A stretch of 64,000 nt of DNA from Pantoea agglomerans (lineage in GTDB: Bacteria > Pseudomonadota > Gammaproteobacteria > Enterobacterales > Enterobacteriaceae). The stretch spans positions 434,001-498,000 of the forward strand of contig NZ_CP083808.1 in assembly GCF_020149765.1 (NCBI RefSeq). Reading direction: 5' to 3'. Shown one piece after another: positions 59,745 to 64,000 of the stretch. A program made the translations under genes and the position numbers. Each line of letters begins with the position of its first letter. Position 1 is the stretch's first letter. The notes under the pieces were generated by a model, which was not told where the DNA came from, searched no databases, and saw only the letters and a list, made by a program, of their open reading frames with translations.

Positions 59745-60472
59745 CTCATGTACCAGCCACCGTTAACGTTTATAGTCTGCCCGTTAATGTAGCCATTACG
59801 TACCAGCATCATGATGGCATCGACGACCTCATCCGGCTGGCCAAAACGCCCTACCGGGATAAGATCGGGCTTGATGCTGTCATTATTCTTTATCATGTCA
59901 GTTTCAATCAGCGCAGGCGCAACCGCGTTTACTGTGATTCCGCATCCCGCAAGCAGGTTAGCATAGCTATGCATCAGGCCGATCTGCCCGGCCTTGCTGG
60001 CTGCATAATGCGGTCCAATAACGCCACCTGTCTGGGCAGCGACTGAGGACATCATGATAACCCTGCCCCACCCATTGCGCTGCATAGCAGGAAGTACCGC
60101 CTGACTCATGAAAAAAGAGGAGGACAGATTGGTCAGCAGTACGCTGTTCCAGTCATCTGCGCTAATTTCTTTCCAGTTCTGTACGGGGTTAATACCTGCA
60201 TTGTTAACGAGAATATCAACATCCCCGAAGCGTTCACCAATCTCCGAGATTAACTGGCTGACCTCATCATGTCGGCTGACATCAGCAGCCAGCGCTATCG
60301 CCGTATTGCCTTCCTGGGCGATCTGCTCTGCAAGGGCCTCTGCTGAAGCTGATGAGTGCCGGTAATTAATTACTACACGGCATCCGGCTCGGGACAATGC
60401 CAGTGCCGCTTCACGACCAATCCCACGACTTGCTCCGGTGACAAGCGCAACTTTATTTCGGATCTCATCCAT
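59741..60472 (-). CDS. FabG-like SDR (3-oxoacyl reductase type)
   Basis: This 243-residue classical SDR has ALVTGASRGIGREAAL, NNAGINPVQNW, Ser in MMSSVAAQTGG and an intact YAASK, with TGQTINVNGGWYMS-type end (NGQTINVNGGW). It is complete for catalysis and close to FabG/3-oxoacyl-ACP reductases. It starts 6 nt after the MFS stop and is therefore its operon partner. The divergent TetR beyond the MFS probably controls both. Confidence 0.92.
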   Translation of the reverse strand: MDEIRNKVALVTGASRGIGREAALALSRAGCRVVINYRHSSASAEALAEQIAQEGNTAIALAADVSRHDEVSQLISEIGERFGDVDILVNNAGINPVQNWKEISADDWNSVLLTNLSSSFFMSQAVLPAMQRNGWGRVIMMSSVAAQTGGVIGPHYAASKAGQIGLMHSYANLLAGCGITVNAVAPALIETDMIKNNDSIKPDLIPVGRFGQPDEVVDAIMMLVRNGYINGQTINVNGGWYMS

Positions 60473-60478
60473 AGCTTA

Positions 60479-61678
60479 TTACCTCGTTGATGTTCTGATA
60501 AGGAAAAGCAGAGCCAGCGCGGCAAGCAACAGCACCAGAGCAAACTGGCATACTGCCATCCACCCGCTTATGCTCCAGAAATATGAACCTGCGGCTGCGC
60601 CTGCGGCACCGCCAAAAAAGGTAAAAACCATATATAACGTATTCAGCCGGGCCCGGTATTCGCCCGGCAATGCAAAAATACGGGCCTGATTCGCTATCTG
60701 ACCACTCTGGAGGCCAAAATCGAGAAGGTTAACGCCGAGGACCAGTGCAGGAATGGCATAGCTCCTCGTGTACATAAACAAGATGAAAGCACAGGCAACT
60801 GAGAGTAGTGAGAGCAGATTGACAGGTTTAACGCCAAAGCGATCGCATAACCGTCCGGCTCGCGGAGCCAGCATCGCACCTGCTGCCCCCCACAAGCCAA
60901 ATAGCCCGATATCGGCCGGGTTCATGTTGAAAGCAGGCGATGCAAGATAGTAGGCGAGTGTCGCCCAGAAGGCAGAAAACGCTGCGAAGACCAGACAACC
61001 CATCAGGCAGGATAAAATCAGTGCCGGATAGGCAAGTAACAGACGCGGCATAGAGGCCAGCAAAGAAACATATTTTTTCAGGCTCAGGGGTGACCGTTCT
61101 GTTAATGGCAGCCATTTTATGAGAACAATCAGCAGCCATGCATCAAGAACAGCAAAAACGATGAAGGACGCCCGCCATGTGGCACTGACATCAGCCAGAA
61201 AGCCAGAGGCAGTTCGTGATAACAGAATGCCCAGTATCAGACCGGTCTGCACTGTGCCGATGACTCTGCCTGTTTCCCCTTTTTCCGCCATAGACACCGC
61301 AAGCGGGATAAGTATCTGCGGGATAACAGTAAACAGCGTCAGAAAAAAGCTGGCTACGATTAACACAGTAAGGGACGGCGCAAGGCCACACCCGAGTAAC
61401 ATCACGGTCGTCAGCAGAAGCAGCATTCCGCTCAGTTTACGCGGCGAGAGGCTGTCAGCACTGGGCACGATAAATAAAATGCCAATTGCATAGCCTGTCT
61501 GTGCCAGTGTCGTCACCAGGCCTGCCCGATCAGGGCTGACGTTAAAACTCATCGCTATTTCGTTCAGGATTGGCTGACTGAGATACACATTCGATACGGT
61601 TATTCCGCAGGCCAGAGCCAGCAGAAGCAACATTCCACTACTCAAAACGGTTTTTTCCCTAAGGGGTACAGTACTCAC
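60479..61678 (-). CDS. MFS transporter
   Basis: This 399-residue, 12-TM protein starts with LLLALACGITVSNVYLSQPI (typical YnfM/EmrD-like MFS start) and has motif A-like SADSLSPRKLSGMLL and TGLILGILLSRTASGF. It should be a small-molecule exporter. It is first in a leftward operon with the FabG-like SDR and is divergent from a TetR repressor. The operator is at 61730-61768. Confidence 0.9.
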   Translation of the reverse strand: MSTVPLREKTVLSSGMLLLLALACGITVSNVYLSQPILNEIAMSFNVSPDRAGLVTTLAQTGYAIGILFIVPSADSLSPRKLSGMLLLLTTVMLLGCGLAPSLTVLIVASFFLTLFTVIPQILIPLAVSMAEKGETGRVIGTVQTGLILGILLSRTASGFLADVSATWRASFIVFAVLDAWLLIVLIKWLPLTERSPLSLKKYVSLLASMPRLLLAYPALILSCLMGCLVFAAFSAFWATLAYYLASPAFNMNPADIGLFGLWGAAGAMLAPRAGRLCDRFGVKPVNLLSLLSVACAFILFMYTRSYAIPALVLGVNLLDFGLQSGQIANQARIFALPGEYRARLNTLYMVFTFFGGAAGAAAGSYFWSISGWMAVCQFALVLLLAALALLFLIRTSTR

Positions 61679-61729
61679 AAAGTTGACCTCTGTTTCGGTT
61701 TGGAGATGTATGTAATACTGACAACGATC

Positions 61730-61768
61730 AATTCAGAACTGTACTGTACAGTACAATTCAGAACAGTA
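61730..61768. promoter_or_regulatory. TetR operator region with perfect 16-bp palindrome
   Basis: TGTACTGTACAGTACA (61740-61755) is a perfect palindrome. It is flanked by direct repeats AATTCAGAACTGTA (61730-61743) and AATTCAGAACAGTA (61755-61768), which match at 13 of 14 positions with a 25-bp period. A related site lies 12 kb away in front of the kelch operon (49897-49912). Confidence 0.7.
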
Positions 61769-61823
61769 AAGCCTCCATCATCGAGGCGTGTATTAACCTA
61801 TTGATTTGTAATGGGAATAATTT

Positions 61824-62426
61824 ATGCCAGTTCAGCAGTCAACTCGCACAGCTATTCTTGAAGCTGCGAGGGATGCGTTTCTTGAGTTTGGTTATCAGGG
61901 AACCAGTATGGAAAAGGTTGCAAAGCTTGCTAATACCGCAAGAACAACTGTTTACAACCAGTTCAGCAGTAAAGAAACGCTGTTTCAGGAGACTGTTAAA
62001 TTTGTCTGGACAGATTTTCCCGCCATTACCATCACGCAGGATAAGGAAGCACTTGATGATGTTGAGTTTGGCCTGACACAGCTTGGCCGCTCTGTTGCTG
62101 AGTTCTGGGTGCCAGATACGGCCGTCGCCTTTATGCGAATGGTGATCAGCGAGGGTCCCCGCTTCCCCGGCCTTGCCGAGCGTTTTTTTGAAGCCGGAAA
62201 GGCCCCCGCCCTTAATGCAGTGGCAGAATATCTGTCCAGAATGCAAGGTAGAGGACTGAAAAAAGTCAGCGATTCACATCGCGCCGCCAGACAGTTTCTG
62301 GGACTGATAAATGAACCACTTTTATGGGCCCGTGTTATTGGCGTTGAAAGCGTTCCTTCTGAAAAAATTCGTCAGGATGCTGTTGCAGAAGCCGTAAAGA
62401 TTTTCCTCGCCTACTACCAGGCATAA
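61824..62426 (+). CDS. TetR/AcrR-family transcriptional regulator
   Basis: This 200-residue repressor has an HTH in TSMEKVAKLANTARTTVYNQ and a TetR_C AefR-like ligand domain (FMRMVISEGPRFPGLAERFF). The ligand domain suggests a drug- or hydrocarbon-type inducer. It is divergent from the MFS/SDR operon around a strong operator and probably represses it; the shared motif near 49900 suggests it also binds there. A GntR gene follows co-directionally 104 nt later. Confidence 0.93.
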   Translation: MPVQQSTRTAILEAARDAFLEFGYQGTSMEKVAKLANTARTTVYNQFSSKETLFQETVKFVWTDFPAITITQDKEALDDVEFGLTQLGRSVAEFWVPDTAVAFMRMVISEGPRFPGLAERFFEAGKAPALNAVAEYLSRMQGRGLKKVSDSHRAARQFLGLINEPLLWARVIGVESVPSEKIRQDAVAEAVKIFLAYYQA

Positions 62427-62530
62427 CCGGAAAGCATAGAGAAACAGCCTGACCCTTCTGGTTGATTCTGTGAGCATTTTTAAAAATTGAGGTAGGATGG
62501 CAGGATGAATATCTTGTTAAGGATAAGGGG

Positions 62531-63220
62531 ATGACTCAGAGAAGTTCATTTGCCGTAGCGCGCCAGCCACTGGTCGATACCGTTATTGACGTATTACGCA
62601 AACAGATAACGGAGCAGAAATGGACAGTGGGTGAACGTATACCCACGGAAACAGAGCTGACAGATATGCTTCAGGTTGGCCGCAATACTATTCGAGAAGC
62701 CATCAGGGTTCTCTCTCATTCAGGCATGCTGGAGGTTCGTCAGGGCGATGGAACCTATGTTCGCAGCCGGATTGATCCTTCCGAAACGATGCGTCAGATG
62801 GATAAGGGAAGCCTGCAGGAGCATTTTGAGCTTCAGTGTATGCTGGAGTCGGAAGCCGCGCGCTACGCGGCTGTGCGCAGAACCCAAAGCGATTTAAAAA
62901 AAATTCGCATGGCCCTGGAGGCGCGGGGAGAAAAAAGCGAAGAACACGATCTTGAATCTTTTCTCAAACAGGACGCTCTTTTCCATAAAGCTATTGTTAA
63001 TGCTTCTCATAATCTCCCCATGATAGCGCTGTATGAATATTTTCAGGTTTCAGTGCGTTCTAATACCAGAAAAATCGTGTTGCTTAACGAATTACCGGAA
63101 CCGGATTATGCTGCTCATCAAAATCTCGTCGAAGCTATTGAGCAACAGGATGAGTTTCGCGCGCAGGATGCGGTGAGAAACATGATCCAGCCAATGATTA
63201 CCCATCTGAGAAACAGCTAA
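62531..63220 (+). CDS. FadR-subfamily GntR regulator
   Basis: This 229-residue protein has an N-terminal GntR HTH (VGERIPTETELTDMLQVGRN, then TIREAIRVLSHSGMLEVRQG) and an FCD domain with the metal ligands DALFHKAIVNASHN and a C-terminal HQNLVEAIEQQD. It starts at ATG 62531 (AGGGG about 3-7 nt upstream). It is independent of the TetR beside it. Its target is not evident; the downstream aldo-keto reductase converges on it. A clear terminator follows. Confidence 0.92.
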   Translation: MTQRSSFAVARQPLVDTVIDVLRKQITEQKWTVGERIPTETELTDMLQVGRNTIREAIRVLSHSGMLEVRQGDGTYVRSRIDPSETMRQMDKGSLQEHFELQCMLESEAARYAAVRRTQSDLKKIRMALEARGEKSEEHDLESFLKQDALFHKAIVNASHNLPMIALYEYFQVSVRSNTRKIVLLNELPEPDYAAHQNLVEAIEQQDEFRAQDAVRNMIQPMITHLRNS

Positions 63221-63223
63221 AAA

Positions 63224-63246
63224 AGGGCCCGAAAGGCCCTGTTTTT
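63224..63246 (+). terminator. Rho-independent terminator after GntR gene
   Basis: AGGGCC (63224-63229) and GGCCCT (63235-63240) form a 6-bp stem with a CGAAA loop, followed by GTTTTTG. The upstream A-run makes it usable in both directions. Confidence 0.85.
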
Positions 63247-63248
63247 GT

Positions 63249-64000
63249 TCAGATGCGAGGGTTTCGCTCTGCGAATGTCTGCTGCTGATGCCAGTAAGGA
63301 TAAACACGCGGCTTATCGCTGACGCTGTTAAGTCGCTCAATCTGCGTGGTGGTCAGTTCGAAGCCAGTGGTATCCAGATTTTGTTCTAACTGTTCACGGT
63401 TACGTGCACCTACAATCACAGTAGATACTGTAGGACGCTGCAGAACCCAGCGCAATGCTACCTGAGACACACTTTTTCCTGTTTCAGCTGAAATCTGTTC
63501 CAGCGTATCGATCACATCATAGAACTGCTCTTCTGGAAGACTGTGACCGTATGCGCCCAGACTGGCTGTACGGCTCCCTTCAGGTGCAGGCTTATTGCGG
63601 CTGATTTTACCGCTCAGACGGCCACCCGAGAGAGGGCTCCAGACTACCGTTCCCACGCCCTCTTCAAGAGCCAAAGGCATTAGTTCCCACTCAAATTCTC
63701 TACCCAGCAGAGAGTAATAAGCCTGATGAGCAATGTAGCGAGACCAGCCGCGACGCTCTGAAACAGATAAAGATTTCATCAGTTGCCAGCCAGAAAAATT
63801 TGAGCAGCCGATATAACGCACTTTACCCGAGGTAACCAGATCGTCGAGTGCACGCAGAGTTTCTTCAACAGGAGTCCGGGCATCGAAGGCATGCATCTGC
63901 CAGAGATCAATGTGGTCTGTTTTAAGACGGCGCAATGACTCTTCACAGGCCTGCACAAGATGATGACGCGAGCTGCCTATCGCATTCACATCCTCTCCGA
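63249..64000 (-). CDS. Aldo-keto reductase, partial (5' end beyond window)
   Basis: About 250 C-terminal residues of an aldo-keto reductase are visible. Motifs include DHIDLWQMHAFD, the cofactor pocket IGCSNFSGWQ, VVWSPLSGGRLSGK and the NADPH-binding VIVGARNREQLEQNL. The frame is open to the right edge, where GED precedes VNAIGSSRHHLV, so a GTG at 63989 is not the start. Full-length members are about 330-350 residues, and the N-terminal Asp/Tyr/Lys catalytic part lies outside. It resembles YajO/Tas-type NADPH reductases for aldehydes. It converges on the GntR gene, with a shared terminator. Confidence 0.9.
   Translation of the reverse strand, partial: GEDVNAIGSSRHHLVQACEESLRRLKTDHIDLWQMHAFDARTPVEETLRALDDLVTSGKVRYIGCSNFSGWQLMKSLSVSERRGWSRYIAHQAYYSLLGREFEWELMPLALEEGVGTVVWSPLSGGRLSGKISRNKPAPEGSRTASLGAYGHSLPEEQFYDVIDTLEQISAETGKSVSQVALRWVLQRPTVSTVIVGARNREQLEQNLDTTGFELTTTQIERLNSVSDKPRVYPYWHQQQTFAERNPRI

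Noticed and set aside
1..64000. CRISPR arrays, tRNA/rRNA genes, insertion sequences, prophage or conjugation genes
   Set aside because: No regular repeat-spacer pattern, cloverleaf or transposase/integrase motif was recognised on either strand by eye; short or degenerate ones could be missed.

Overview
The window reads as accessory DNA from an enterobacterium, most like Pantoea/Erwinia and relatives. The reasons are GC-rich enterobacterial codon use, an E. coli-like malate:quinone oxidoreductase, a class C beta-lactamase, a DUF1471 (YhcN/BhsA-type) periplasmic peptide, and compact regulator/efflux/oxidoreductase modules. The genus is inferred, not proven. No rRNA, tRNA, CRISPR array, transposase, integrase or replication gene was seen. 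The density of specialised regulators (12 intact in 64 kb) and of decayed genes fits a large plasmid or a variable chromosomal region.

Layout, left part. 1-3.5 kb is a tightly coupled leftward operon (thermostable-hemolysin-family protein, AMP-ligase, Fe/2-oxoglutarate oxygenase, diiron oxygenase cut by the window edge) that looks like a small-molecule biosynthesis cluster. 3.9-7.7 kb holds a LysE exporter, a LysR/atypical SDR pair, an AhpD-like protein and a cupin. 8.0-13.0 kb is a leftward operon (MFS, AHL-lactonase-like metallo-beta-lactamase, quinone oxidoreductase, MRJP/yellow-type secreted protein, frameshifted thioesterase) with a divergent TetR and a LysR. 15.3-19.3 kb is a GlxA-type regulator followed by two SDRs and an MFS pump. 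19.5-20.7 kb is a RidA/TetR pair around a clear operator. 21-23 kb has a metallophosphoesterase and two decayed genes.

Middle part. 22.8-27.5 kb is a TetR, a stand-alone six-TM ABC-like membrane protein and an AcrB-type RND pump without an adaptor gene. 29.5-35.3 kb is a periplasmic-function island: DUF6130 protein, secreted epoxide-hydrolase-like enzyme, OmpR/EnvZ-type two-component system, second secreted hydrolase, and a DipZ-like thiol-disulfide protein. Two near-identical elements sit in front of its two outer transcription units. 36.0-38.6 kb is a c-di-GMP module (HD-GYP plus GGDEF). 39-42.8 kb has an amidohydrolase with divergent LysR, then ampC.

Right part. 43-45.3 kb is small secreted/membrane proteins and debris, followed by mqo, a umuC remnant and a secreted GH1 glucosidase. 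49.9-56.7 kb combines a kelch/GlcG operon with a putative catabolic cluster (amidohydrolase, lactonase-like hydrolase, FAH-family hydrolase, GntR, MFS). 56.8-64 kb is SDR/MFS/LysR, SDR/MFS/TetR, a second GntR and an aldo-keto reductase cut by the right edge.

The recurring theme is a local regulator divergent from a reductase and an exporter, i.e. many small detoxification or xenobiotic-response units. Dispersed paired-hairpin repeats lie just downstream of several of these genes. Seven or more pseudogene fragments (thioesterase, LysR, MFS, S66 peptidase, UmuC, AraC, unknowns) mark a region under turnover.
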